From JAXLVB01 sp046329195 (lineage in GTDB: Bacteria; Bacteroidota; Bacteroidia; Cytophagales; Spirosomataceae), in the NCBI GenBank assembly GCA_046329195.1, contig JAXLVB010000001.1, positions 1,364,001 through 1,428,000 of the forward strand: a DNA stretch of 64,000 nucleotides, given 5' to 3'. Position 1 is the stretch's first letter. Each line of letters begins with the position of its first letter. This document shows, in pieces, positions 50,427-58,956 of this stretch. A model generated the notes under the pieces. The model did no database searches and was not told where the DNA came from. It was given only the letters and a program-made list of their open reading frames with translations. Made by a program: the position numbers and the translations under genes.

Positions 50427-51320
50427 TTAAAACCATCGCTTGACCGCCGAAAGAAACCACTGCCAGCGAAGAGACAACGTGAGGGGTGGGTCGGTCAAAA
50501 TACCCCTATACGCTGCCGATTGCTGGCCTTGGTGCAGGTGCGTGTAAAAGTCAAAAAAAGTACGTGCCGTAATGCCCCATTTGATAAGAAACTGCTTTTT
50601 GCCGTTGTTGCGTTTGACACGCCCGATGCTTTTTGACATAAAATGGTACACCAAACTACTGCCAACGCCCTTGAAGTTGCGCACACCCGCTGCCCAAAGT
50701 TTACGACAAAGGTCGGGGTCTGAGTACATGCCCGGGCTGAATTCAACGCTAAATCCGCCAATCAAATCCCAGTAATTGCGGTGCATCACACTAGGCGGGA
50801 AATTCGCCCCCTGCCAGTCGGGGATGCTGAGTTGGGGGAGGTCTTGGTGCAGTTGTGCCTCTCTAAAATCCTCGACGGTGCTCCCATAATCGTGCGGCGA
50901 CGACACAAAGCCGCAAGCCGCATCTTTGCGCTCAATCATCGTGGCCGAAAAGTAAAAATCGTCTCGCCCGTAGGCTCGGATGGCATCGTAGAGGTGCTTG
51001 TCCCAGCCCGGGCAGGCGTACATGTCGTCGTTCATATACACAATATAGTCGGCTTTGGCAAGGCTGGCCGAGGCGTTACAAGCAAAACAAATACCTACAT
51101 TTTGAGCCGAAAACGTATAGTCAAGTCCTTCTTGCTGAGCCCATTGGAGGGTTCCGTCGGCGCCTTCGTTGATGTGCAAGATGAGCTGGTGCGTGTATGT
51201 CGAATTCTGGCGGAGGCTTTCTACGCACAAGCGCACAAAGGGCAGGTTGTTCCACGTCGGAATCAGAATCGAAAAGAGGGGTTTCTCCGAACCAGCAGGA
51301 CGTGGGTGATAGGAAATCAT
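50427..51320 (-). CDS. family-2 glycosyltransferase
   Basis: A 297-residue GT-A enzyme. LFSILIPTWNNLPFVRLCVESL is the nucleotide-binding start, and YIVYMNDDMYACPGWD carries the DxD-like acidic motif. The substrate is unknown, probably a surface polysaccharide or lipid-linked sugar. The start is the ATG at 51320; upstream in-frame residues are unsupported. It borders the AT-rich island on its left, and another family-2 enzyme borders it on the right (56764). Confidence 0.92.
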   Translation of the reverse strand: MISYHPRPAGSEKPLFSILIPTWNNLPFVRLCVESLRQNSTYTHQLILHINEGADGTLQWAQQEGLDYTFSAQNVGICFACNASASLAKADYIVYMNDDMYACPGWDKHLYDAIRAYGRDDFYFSATMIERKDAACGFVSSPHDYGSTVEDFREAQLHQDLPQLSIPDWQGANFPPSVMHRNYWDLIGGFSVEFSPGMYSDPDLCRKLWAAGVRNFKGVGSSLVYHFMSKSIGRVKRNNGKKQFLIKWGITARTFFDFYTHLHQGQQSAAYRGILTDPPLTLSLRWQWFLSAVKRWF

Positions 51321-51520
51321 GGACGAGGGGTTTAGGCGTAGCCCCACAGCAAGGGCCGACATTGGTGGGGCAAAATTAGTGCGGAAAGTAATTGCCTGTA
51401 CACCTCAGCACCACACGAGTGCCTTTTATCCACTTCTATAGGGGTATTTTACAGTGTTTCAATGGCAAGAAAACGGGACGTTATACAATAGCATAAGAAT
51501 AGTTATCCCACTGCTAACTC

Positions 51521-51591
51521 CACATCATAACGAGCAAAGCTATCCGCTGGGCTGATGCCTTGAGGGTGGAGTATTACAGTAGTTCGTTGGG
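51521..51591. repeat. direct repeat flanking the Rpn nuclease gene, left copy
   Basis: CACATCATAACGAGCAAAGC to GTATTACAGTAGTTCGTTGGG, 71 bases. It matches 52536-52606 with seven mismatches and no gaps. It fills much of the gap downstream of the Rpn gene. Confidence 0.85.
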
Positions 51592-51604
51592 TGTGCGGGA
51601 AGTC

Positions 51605-52456
51605 TTATGGTTTGTCGTTAGAAAGTTGATTAACGAAATCTTCACTTACTCCAATACTTTCAGCAATTTGTTTATTTGTCAAAATACCCAGTTTTAATAA
51701 ATTCTTGATTGAAACAATTTTTACTTCTTCAATTCTTTTCTTTTCTGCCTTTACGGCTTCGGCATTAGCTGCCGTAACTCTTGCAAAATAAGCTCTTTCT
51801 TCAGGGGTCATTTTGCGAGTGTCTAACTCCTCTATTGCATGTTTGAGCCAATCTTCATTCCAAAATGGAGGGTATTGGCTTATTTCAGTTGTATTATGCA
51901 ATGCTTTCATTGTGTAGACCAGTTTTTCTAAATCTGTTTGAATATCAGTTACTTGTTTGTCAAATTTAGATAATTCTATGGTAATAAACGTCATTTGACT
52001 ATCAATTAGTTCGCCTTGCTCGCTCCTAAGGTTAGAAACAGTATGAAAGTTGGTCGTGTTCAGGATATTTTTCTCTAAAAATGCAATTGCATAGATTTTG
52101 GGTAGATTTTCGTAATCAAACTCACCTTTTTCAACCGTAACATTAAACTTATGCAAAGCATAAAATTTCATGCGTTGCACAAAATATGGTGCATAGCCTA
52201 ATTGCATTTCAACTATAAACTGATTACCATTTTCGTCTGCACAGGATAAATCAAAAATACCACTCCTACTATCTATGGTTAAAGCCTCAAAGACATTTTT
52301 ATCAAATTTAATGTCAATGATTGTTTTTTCTGATTTGATGATTGCTTGTAATGCTTTACGCAAGAAAAGAGTATTAGCCTCATTCCCAAAAGTAGCCTTA
52401 AAGCCATAATCTGATAAAATAGAGATAAATCTGCCGTTGTCATTTGCTATTTCCAT
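51605..52456 (-). CDS. Rpn-family / PD-(D/E)XK nuclease transposase-like protein
   Basis: A 283-residue protein of the PDDEXK_2 (Rpn/YhgA-like) family. The start SDYGFKATFGNE, the nuclease core SGIFDLSCADENGNQFIVEMQLG (Asp, then Glu-x-Gln) and the RMKFYALHKF block are typical. A long helical tail ends SIKNLLKLGILTNKQIAESIGVSEDFVNQL, a resolvase-like helix-turn-helix. Rpn proteins promote RecA-independent recombination or act in defence. It is AT-rich compared with the genes outside the island and has direct repeats on both sides. Confidence 0.9.
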   Translation of the reverse strand: MEIANDNGRFISILSDYGFKATFGNEANTLFLRKALQAIIKSEKTIIDIKFDKNVFEALTIDSRSGIFDLSCADENGNQFIVEMQLGYAPYFVQRMKFYALHKFNVTVEKGEFDYENLPKIYAIAFLEKNILNTTNFHTVSNLRSEQGELIDSQMTFITIELSKFDKQVTDIQTDLEKLVYTMKALHNTTEISQYPPFWNEDWLKHAIEELDTRKMTPEERAYFARVTAANAEAVKAEKKRIEEVKIVSIKNLLKLGILTNKQIAESIGVSEDFVNQLSNDKP

Positions 52457-52908
52457 GCAGTAAAGATAGCTAAAATCAGAGAGTTGTAAAATGGGAGTTT
52501 GCCATCATTGAATGAGTAAATAATCCTACTCTTCTCACATCATAACGAGCAAAGCGATCTACTGGGTTGATGCCTTGAGCGAGGAGTATTACAGTAGTTG
52601 GTTGGGTATAACGACCAATAATGGAGGAAACAACCTCAACACGTATCGGAATAGCTGATGCACAGGTTGTTGGTGAAAAAATATCAATAACGGAGGGAAA
52701 GGTTATCCAAAGACAAGGCGTTTTTATTTGTTTAGTACTGGCGCAAGTTTAGCGAAGCATAACTTGTGCTGTTAATCCGTACAGTTTCAAACTGAATAGT
52801 AGCTAGACACAAGACAGAGTCTTGCATTGGTAGGGGCGAGGAGTATTACAGTAGTTAGTTGGTCACAAAACCAACTATGGAGGAATCTGACAGTTTATAA
52901 AGTGAATA
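52457..52908. other. gene-free 452-base region with repeats
   Basis: No credible gene. It contains the right 71-base direct repeat (52536-52606), a third partial copy (52836-52862) and several hairpins: GCGCAAGTT/AACTTGTGC near 52741, CAAGACAGAGTCTTG near 52810 and GTTGGT/ACCAAC near 52858. The Rpn promoter should lie at its left edge. Confidence 0.7.
52536..52606. repeat. direct repeat flanking the Rpn nuclease gene, right copy
   Basis: 71 bases, about 90% identical to 51521-51591 in the same orientation. A further GAGGAGTATTACAGTAGTT fragment at 52836-52862 repeats its last third. Confidence 0.85.
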
Positions 52909-55002
52909 TTACTTCATATCATCTATTAAACTTTGCCATTTATCAGCAAGCTCTTTCCAGTCTACTTCTCTTCCTTCTTTTCTTGTCCAAACATCCCAGA
53001 AGTCAGGGTCGTTTGATTGTGGTTGGTGTTCTGGTTTAAGTTCATTCATTTCGACAAGAATTGGAAGTGGAGATGCCCAACCCAATAAAATAGCTTTTCT
53101 TGTCGGCAAAATTGGAAGTTCCTGTAAAAGACCTCCGATGTTGTCAGGAACAAGTCGTTTTACTAATTCTTGGTCACGGTCGTTTACAATGCGATGAAGT
53201 AAAAATGTGTTGCATTGTGAAAGAACTGTCGGGGATAATTCTGACGGTCTTTGTGATGAAAGCGTAAGACTTAAACCAAATTTTCGTCCCTCCCTTGCTA
53301 TCTTTTCAAATGATTCCGTACAAAGTTGAGAAGCTGAGAGTTCTTCCGAACTTTCGTTATATCGTTTAATGAAATTGTGTGCTTCTTCCATTACTATTAC
53401 CGTTGGTAATAGTTTGTTATTAGCTCGTCTATACCTTTGGAGAGATTCAAATATCACTCTTGAAATGACCGACACTAAAAGATGTGAAATGTCCGAAGGC
53501 ACCAGTGAAAGGTCAATTATTGAAATGCCATTAACTGTTTTACTAAGCCAATTTTCTAATGAAACTTCCTTGTCGTCTGCAATAATTTTATTCATCCGTG
53601 TATCAGATAGCATTGACCTCATTCGCATAATGAGGAAGTCAACAAATTGAATGACACCTGCCTCTTGTGCAAGTCTTTCAACATGGTCAGGAATTGCTGT
53701 TACGTTAAACGGAATTGGGGTATCTTCATTTGGGCCAACTGAAATATTCAATCCGCCAAAATTTGCTACTAAATCATTAATTGCCTGTATACAAGTTTCA
53801 ACATCTTCACGAGAAAAAGCTGCATAGTATTCAACCAATTTTCCAGTTGCCTTATCATTGAATGATTTGTATCGTGAATTAGCAACTGCCTTGACGCTTT
53901 CAGCTAAATCCTTAAATTTTGGCTTTAACTCGGCTGTTTCACATTTTCGTTCAAAGAGTTCGCAATCCTCAATGATACTGAGTAGTTTATTCCCAAAGGC
54001 AGTCGCACTTTCTTTATAATTTGAACTTACCGATAAGTCAACACGCAAGGTTGCGTAGCAGCTTGAGAAATGACTTCTTGCTCTGGTTTGAAAATCAGAA
54101 ATTCCGTCTGTCTCACCCGACCTTAACTCTCTTAAGGCTCGCCTTAATATCGGTCTTTGAGTTCTTCCGCTTGCATTAGAAAACGAACTCCATTCATAGC
54201 TGTTCCACAACCAAGCAGGCACTTTCAGCTCCTCAAAAGTTCCCTTTTCCATTTCTGTTAACTCGACCTTGAACTTTTTAATATCACAGTTCAGGTCGTT
54301 AAAAGCATTTGTATATTCTCCATTCGGGTCAAGAATGATGAAACGATTATTTAATTTTTGCCCTTCAGGTAAGCTTTTAGATGCTTCTTCAAGCGACCAC
54401 CTTATTACACCTGCAACGCTACAAGACTTACCGCTTCCAGTATTACCAAGGATGGCAACGTGTCTGCCAAAAAGCTTATCGGGATTGATTTTTACTTCTG
54501 CATTTCCTGCAATAGGAGCAACACCGATTTTTACCACAGAATTTTCTTCTTTGTTTTCAACTATTGATTTAAGCTGAATATCTGTTGGCAGAATAACTGT
54601 GTCACCAATTGAGGGGAAACTATAGACGCCTCGTTCTAATCTGTAGGACTTAGCTTCAATTTTACCTTCCTGTTTTAATGTTCCCATAGGTGTAATGGAC
54701 ATCTTTCGTAATGGGAAGGGCAAATCAATCAAATCAAAATCTTTATAGCCTTTTCGTTTTGGGTATTGGCTATGTTCAACGCCAATCCAACTGATTAAAC
54801 CAACTAACGCACCGACTTCATTAGGTATCAAAACAAAACCATTAATCCTTGGAAATAGTGAGGGAGTTCCATTATTCAAAGCAGTATTTTGCGGAGCAGA
54901 TGTGTCAAGCATCACCTTTATTTCATTTGGTGAAACATAATCGACCGTCCCGATTGAAAGGTTTCTTAAATGATCGTGATCGTATTGGTTAATATGGCTC
55001 AT
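52909..55002 (-). CDS. herA: HerA-like ATPase of a SIR2-HerA defence pair
   Basis: A 697-residue FtsK/HerA-fold ATPase. An N-terminal HAS-barrel (residues 1-170) precedes Walker A GNTGSGKS at 186-193. Walker B is LLPTVIVMEEAHN near 545, with SQRPSELSPTVLSQC (sensor) and GWASPLPILVEM later. In the known SIR2-HerA system this ATPase assembles with SIR2 to deplete NAD+ or act on DNA during phage infection. The gene overlaps the SIR2 stop by four bases (ATGA). Its base composition is AT-rich and the flanks are non-related, so lateral transfer is likely. Confidence 0.93.
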   Translation of the reverse strand: MSHINQYDHDHLRNLSIGTVDYVSPNEIKVMLDTSAPQNTALNNGTPSLFPRINGFVLIPNEVGALVGLISWIGVEHSQYPKRKGYKDFDLIDLPFPLRKMSITPMGTLKQEGKIEAKSYRLERGVYSFPSIGDTVILPTDIQLKSIVENKEENSVVKIGVAPIAGNAEVKINPDKLFGRHVAILGNTGSGKSCSVAGVIRWSLEEASKSLPEGQKLNNRFIILDPNGEYTNAFNDLNCDIKKFKVELTEMEKGTFEELKVPAWLWNSYEWSSFSNASGRTQRPILRRALRELRSGETDGISDFQTRARSHFSSCYATLRVDLSVSSNYKESATAFGNKLLSIIEDCELFERKCETAELKPKFKDLAESVKAVANSRYKSFNDKATGKLVEYYAAFSREDVETCIQAINDLVANFGGLNISVGPNEDTPIPFNVTAIPDHVERLAQEAGVIQFVDFLIMRMRSMLSDTRMNKIIADDKEVSLENWLSKTVNGISIIDLSLVPSDISHLLVSVISRVIFESLQRYRRANNKLLPTVIVMEEAHNFIKRYNESSEELSASQLCTESFEKIAREGRKFGLSLTLSSQRPSELSPTVLSQCNTFLLHRIVNDRDQELVKRLVPDNIGGLLQELPILPTRKAILLGWASPLPILVEMNELKPEHQPQSNDPDFWDVWTRKEGREVDWKELADKWQSLIDDMK

Positions 55003-56336
55003 TCTTCTACCTTATTTTCGTTTCCTGCATTATCATCTCCTTTGTTTCGGTCGCCTCTGTTATCTTTCAGTTTTTGCATTTTAACTGTCAATCGGTCAAT
55101 TGCAGATTTTGGCAGGTAGAATTCTACAAGGTTTTTCAAGTCTCCGAAGTGTTCGCCTATCAGTAAAGTGCATTGTGCAGCGTTTTTACTTTCCAAAAAT
55201 TTCACAATACGTTCTCTTGATGCACCAAAATTTGCGGGTTCTTCTGCATTAGCATAATTTCTATCCCAGGCTATAACAACCAAATGAGTTGAAGGAATTG
55301 TCAGCATATCCTCAATAACCCTGTTAATGTGACTATCTCCAAAGCCGTAGCCGTAAGTAATGATAATCGAATTTGGTTGGCAAATTGCTGATGAAAAATC
55401 ACGGAATAATTCAGCGTATGGATAAAATGCCGTTTCAATATCCTTAGAAGAATTAGGATAAATAACTACTTGCTCTGTAACATTCTTGGGTATTTCAGGA
55501 TGGGTATCTTCTGCACCAAAAGGTAAAAGTGACCTGATAATTTTATCACCTGTAAATTTCCAATCAATTGAGCCGTGAAGCTTTGTAATTCTTGCAACAC
55601 CTTCAACATATCTCGGTTCTCCTCTGATTCCTGGTGGATTATAATGATAATCCAATTCAAGTCGTGTATTTCGGAAAATCGGTTGAATTTTTCCTTTAAA
55701 CCTGTCCAATAGCAATACGCCTGTCTCATCACAAGCCAACTCAATAAACCTGTCGTAATTGGTTGTGAATAGGTTAAGGCGTTCTCTTGATGCTGCTCTG
55801 CTTGTAAAGCTTAGAATAAAATTTTTCAGTAGGTTGAAAGCAAGAATTCCTTTTTCATCATCTGTTTTCAGTTTACTGATAAAATCTCGTTCTGTTTTTA
55901 GGATTGATTTTATGAATGCAAGTAATTTGGTATTTAGTTCTGTTTCTAAATCGGTGTGTCGCCCATCATCAAGAATTTTTAAGCCATTAATCAGTTCCAA
56001 CGCAATACGAATATCATCTTCGATATTCGCTTCGCCACGATTCATCTTTTGGGCTGTTTCATCAGCTCTTTGTTGAATTATATCATTGAATTCGTTTACC
56101 AATTTAAGTCGCCACATTTGTTGTGAACTTACGCCTGAGATTCCTGCAACAGAACTTGAAAGCCCCGAACCAATTAATAGGGAAAGATGCTCGCTTTGAA
56201 ATATAGCTGCAAGCCAAGGCTCAACCTCTTTTTTTAATACTTCCGTATTTATTTGTCCAATATCAGAAGTGCAAACAAGTTTAGTATTTGTTTTTAAAAT
56301 GTGCTTTTCATTCCAATCTATGCCGAAAAATTCCAT
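54999..56336 (-). CDS. SIR2-family NADase-like effector of a SIR2-HerA pair
   Basis: A 445-residue SIR2-fold protein. Landmarks of the NAD site are SLLIGSGLSSSV (GSG, residues 56-58), LFTTNYDRFIE (Asn-x-Asp around 193-195) and KLHGSIDW (His254), with ITYGYGFGDSHIN near 330. A charged C-terminal tail rich in Lys, Asp and Asn follows (about 425-445). SIR2 effectors in phage defence hydrolyse NAD+ upon activation. It is translated just before HerA. Confidence 0.93.
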   Translation of the reverse strand: MEFFGIDWNEKHILKTNTKLVCTSDIGQINTEVLKKEVEPWLAAIFQSEHLSLLIGSGLSSSVAGISGVSSQQMWRLKLVNEFNDIIQQRADETAQKMNRGEANIEDDIRIALELINGLKILDDGRHTDLETELNTKLLAFIKSILKTERDFISKLKTDDEKGILAFNLLKNFILSFTSRAASRERLNLFTTNYDRFIELACDETGVLLLDRFKGKIQPIFRNTRLELDYHYNPPGIRGEPRYVEGVARITKLHGSIDWKFTGDKIIRSLLPFGAEDTHPEIPKNVTEQVVIYPNSSKDIETAFYPYAELFRDFSSAICQPNSIIITYGYGFGDSHINRVIEDMLTIPSTHLVVIAWDRNYANAEEPANFGASRERIVKFLESKNAAQCTLLIGEHFGDLKNLVEFYLPKSAIDRLTVKMQKLKDNRGDRNKGDDNAGNENKVEE

Positions 56337-56757
56337 TTTGTTTTCATATTAAAAATTTCAGTATTCAACTTCAAAACTTTTACATTTTTTAATATCAAGC
56401 TTTGGAATTAGATTTTATTTTCAACCAACACGTATTAGACAAACAACCAATCCAATACGTACTTTATTTTGTAACGATTGAAGCCTTTATCTGCTGTTCA
56501 AGTGTGCGATAATACGGTGTTTTATCAACAAAACAAAGAAAATAAGCGAAAAGAATGGCTCCCAATCAAGCTAATTATAAGGCTTGAACTACAGCATAAT
56601 TGCTTCTATGTCTCTGATAATGAATGTATTGTATAAGGTCAGAAACCAGCGCCCCATTTCTAATCTCCACCCAAGACATCGAAGTACCTAAAAACCCGCT
56701 AATTTTGGGGCGTAGTTCTCCAACCCTCACTCCCTGCTACGAGTGGCGTAGCGCCCT
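56337..56757. other. gene-free 421-base region at the right edge of the island
   Basis: No gene, RNA or repeat is evident. The left part is strongly AT-rich and should contain the minus-strand SIR2 promoter: an imperfect AAGTTTTG at about 56375 with TTG 20 bases upstream. The composition rises towards the glycosyltransferase gene. Confidence 0.5.
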
Positions 56758-56763
56758 TTGTTT

Positions 56764-57525
56764 ATGCCCAACCCAACTCCTCTTTCGGCGGTGGTGATTA
56801 CCTTCAACGAAGCCGCCAACATCGCCGCTTGCCTCGATTCGCTTCGGCAAGTAACCGACGACATCGTGGTGATGGACTCGTTTAGCACCGACCAAACGGC
56901 CAGCATTTGCCAGCAAAAAGGAGTGCGGTTTTATCAACGAGCCTGGGAGGGCTATTCTGCCCAAAAAAACGCCGGCAACGCCTTGGCTCAGCACGATTGG
57001 ATTCTCTCCCTAGACGCCGACGAACGACTGTCTGCCGAACTGGCAGCGGCGATTCGAGCCACCTTTAGCCAACCCTTGCAAGCCGATGCCTTTGATTTGC
57101 GTTTTCAGACGCATTTTGGGGGCAAAGCCATCCGTTTTGGAGGCTGGAATCCCGAGTGGCACATTCGCTTGTTTAACAAACAAAAAATCGGCTGGAACAC
57201 CGACGCCGTCCACGAGGGGCTGACGATTCAGCCGTCGCACCGTGTCCAACAGCTGAAGGGCTACGTGCTGCATTTTACGGTAGATACGCCAGCGCAGTTT
57301 GTCGCCAAAACCGAGCGCTACAGCAGCCTGTTTGCTGAGCGAGCCATGCACCAAGGCAAAAAAACCAACTGGGTCAAGCTTTGGTTGAGCCCTGTCTTTC
57401 GGTTTGTGAGCGAATATTTCTTCAAATTGGGCTTTCTGGATGGGCAAGAAGGCTTGTTGATTGCCAAAGAAAACGCCCGCTATACCTACCTCAAATACAA
57501 GAAGTTACGAGAGCAGCAGGGTTAA
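56764..57525 (+). CDS. family-2 glycosyltransferase (WaaE/KdtX-like)
   Basis: A 253-residue GT-A protein. SAVVITFNEAANIAACLDSL, VMDSFSTDQTASICQ, YSAQKNAGNALAQHDWILSLDADERLS and HEGLTIQP are characteristic of LPS-core glucosyltransferases. The start is the ATG at 56764, after an in-frame TTG. It borders the SIR2-HerA island on the right. Its stop overlaps the convergent polysaccharide deacetylase by four bases. Confidence 0.92.
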   Translation: MPNPTPLSAVVITFNEAANIAACLDSLRQVTDDIVVMDSFSTDQTASICQQKGVRFYQRAWEGYSAQKNAGNALAQHDWILSLDADERLSAELAAAIRATFSQPLQADAFDLRFQTHFGGKAIRFGGWNPEWHIRLFNKQKIGWNTDAVHEGLTIQPSHRVQQLKGYVLHFTVDTPAQFVAKTERYSSLFAERAMHQGKKTNWVKLWLSPVFRFVSEYFFKLGFLDGQEGLLIAKENARYTYLKYKKLREQQG

Positions 57526-58250
57526 AAAATCTTCCCCCAACGCACCTTCCGCTTGAAAGCCTCCAGCGAGTCAGTACCCCGAACGTCAATGCGGTTGATT
57601 TCAAAGTAATCTTTGATCTGGAAGGGGTTGATGCGGTTGCCGATGCGGAAGGCTATCTCGATGCCGTTGGCTCTGAACAGGTCCTTCATTTGGCCAAGCA
57701 AGGAGGCATTCTTGGGGCGCCCGCCGTACGGGTACGCAAAGGCAGGCACAAAGGGCAGCGCCAATTGCTTGAACACACGGAGGCATTGCTCCAAGTCCTG
57801 CTTGATTTCTTGAAACGATAAGTGCTTGTAATTCTGGTGCTGATGCGAGTGTAAGCCCAGCTCAATGAGGTGAGGTGGCAAGGCTTTGAGCTGCTCTACC
57901 GACATCAGGTACTCGGGGTTAAAGTCCCAGGCGCTGGTTTGGCCAATGTAGGCCGTCGGTACAAAAATCACCGCTTTGGCTTTGTACTTTTCTAAGATAG
58001 GCAAGGCCAACTCAAAATTGCTCAGGTAGCCGTCGTCGAAGGTACAGAGCACGGGTTTGTGGGGGAGGGGCGTGCCGTTGTTTTTGTAGTCAATAAACTG
58101 CTGAAGCGAGATAAAGGTGTAGTTTTTGCGCTGTAGATAGCATAGCTGTTCCTCTAATTGAGGGCATGAAACCGTCAAAAAGTCTTGATGTAGAATAGAT
58201 ACTTTGTGGTACATCAATACACGTACCCCTTTTTTACGGAGCCACTCCAT
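57522..58250 (-). CDS. polysaccharide deacetylase (NodB-type)
   Basis: A 242-residue carbohydrate esterase-4 protein. VRVLMYHKV opens the domain, VLCTFDDGYLSN has the catalytic and metal Asp pair, and ELGLHSHQHQNYKHL has the metal His-x3-His. FAYPYGG follows. No signal peptide is seen. It removes N-acetyl groups from glycan in the envelope pathway suggested by adjacent glycosyltransferases. Confidence 0.92.
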   Translation of the reverse strand: MEWLRKKGVRVLMYHKVSILHQDFLTVSCPQLEEQLCYLQRKNYTFISLQQFIDYKNNGTPLPHKPVLCTFDDGYLSNFELALPILEKYKAKAVIFVPTAYIGQTSAWDFNPEYLMSVEQLKALPPHLIELGLHSHQHQNYKHLSFQEIKQDLEQCLRVFKQLALPFVPAFAYPYGGRPKNASLLGQMKDLFRANGIEIAFRIGNRINPFQIKDYFEINRIDVRGTDSLEAFKRKVRWGKIF

Positions 58251-58306
58251 GATTAGGTGAGTCTGAGTGGTAAAAGTAATGGAACTGCTATGTTGGTTCG
58301 TTGCTA

Positions 58307-58324
58307 TCCCGACGGTTATCGGGA
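58307..58324. repeat. short palindromic hairpin TCCCGA-TCGGGA
   Basis: TCCCGACGGTTATCGGGA: a six-base stem and six-base loop in the 207-base gap upstream of the deacetylase. It is a typical intergenic palindrome; no other copy is seen here. Confidence 0.55.
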
Positions 58325-58457
58325 GTGTTCGTTAATCGCTGGTTTGCAGGCGATTATGGTTGAAAATCATGGATTGAAAAATAACCGCTACTGCAAACTA
58401 TCGTATCTTGGTTTTTCACATATAACGTTAATCAGTTCGGAATTAGTACGATAGCGA

Positions 58458-58952
58458 TTAGTACTTGACCACGATGCCATGATACCGTTCTTGCTCTTGG
58501 TAGTCTTTGCGGAGCGGGTGGCCCTCCCAGTCTTCGGGAAGCAGGATTCGCCGCAAATCGGGGTGCCCCGTAAACTGGATGCCCATCAGGTCAAAGGCTT
58601 CTCGTTCGTGCCAGTCGGCGGTGCGCCAAATAGGACTTACCGTAGGAACTTGGGGTAGCGAGTCGGTACGGCGCTCCAACACCACTTTGAGGGTGAGCGT
58701 ATGCTCGTACGGAATCGAAAACAGGGTATAAACCACCTCCATCGTACCCGCTTCGGGGCCGTTGTCAAGAGCCGTAAGGCACGACAGCATATCGAAATAG
58801 GTCTGTTCGTTTTCGTGTAACCATTGGCACACCTCGACTATCCGGTCGGTAGGCACAGTTAGGCTGGGTTGCAGGCCTGTAGTCTCTTGGCTCAGGATGA
58901 TTTCAGGCCCAAAGTGACTGACTAACAGTGCGCTTAGTTCTTGAAAGCTCAT
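58458..58952 (-). CDS. nuoC: NADH-quinone oxidoreductase subunit C
   Basis: A 164-residue NuoC (30 kDa subunit). The signature region YFDMLSCLTALDNGPEAGTMEVVYTLFS, then ADWHEREAFDLMGIQFTGHPDLRRILLPEDWEGHPLRKDY, is unmistakable. It is a peripheral subunit of respiratory complex I. No other nuo gene is within the window on either side; the upstream neighbour is a sigma-54-type regulator four bases away. Confidence 0.96.
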   Translation of the reverse strand: MSFQELSALLVSHFGPEIILSQETTGLQPSLTVPTDRIVEVCQWLHENEQTYFDMLSCLTALDNGPEAGTMEVVYTLFSIPYEHTLTLKVVLERRTDSLPQVPTVSPIWRTADWHEREAFDLMGIQFTGHPDLRRILLPEDWEGHPLRKDYQEQERYHGIVVKY

Positions 58953-58956
58953 CTGG

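Noticed and set aside
51521..52862. The repeats around the Rpn gene as a CRISPR array
   Set aside because: Only three copies, one partial, with unequal spacing and a gene between two of them.
58257..58454. A 65-codon open frame between the deacetylase and nuoC
   Set aside because: No recognisable protein features; it contains a palindromic hairpin and looks like ordinary intergenic sequence.
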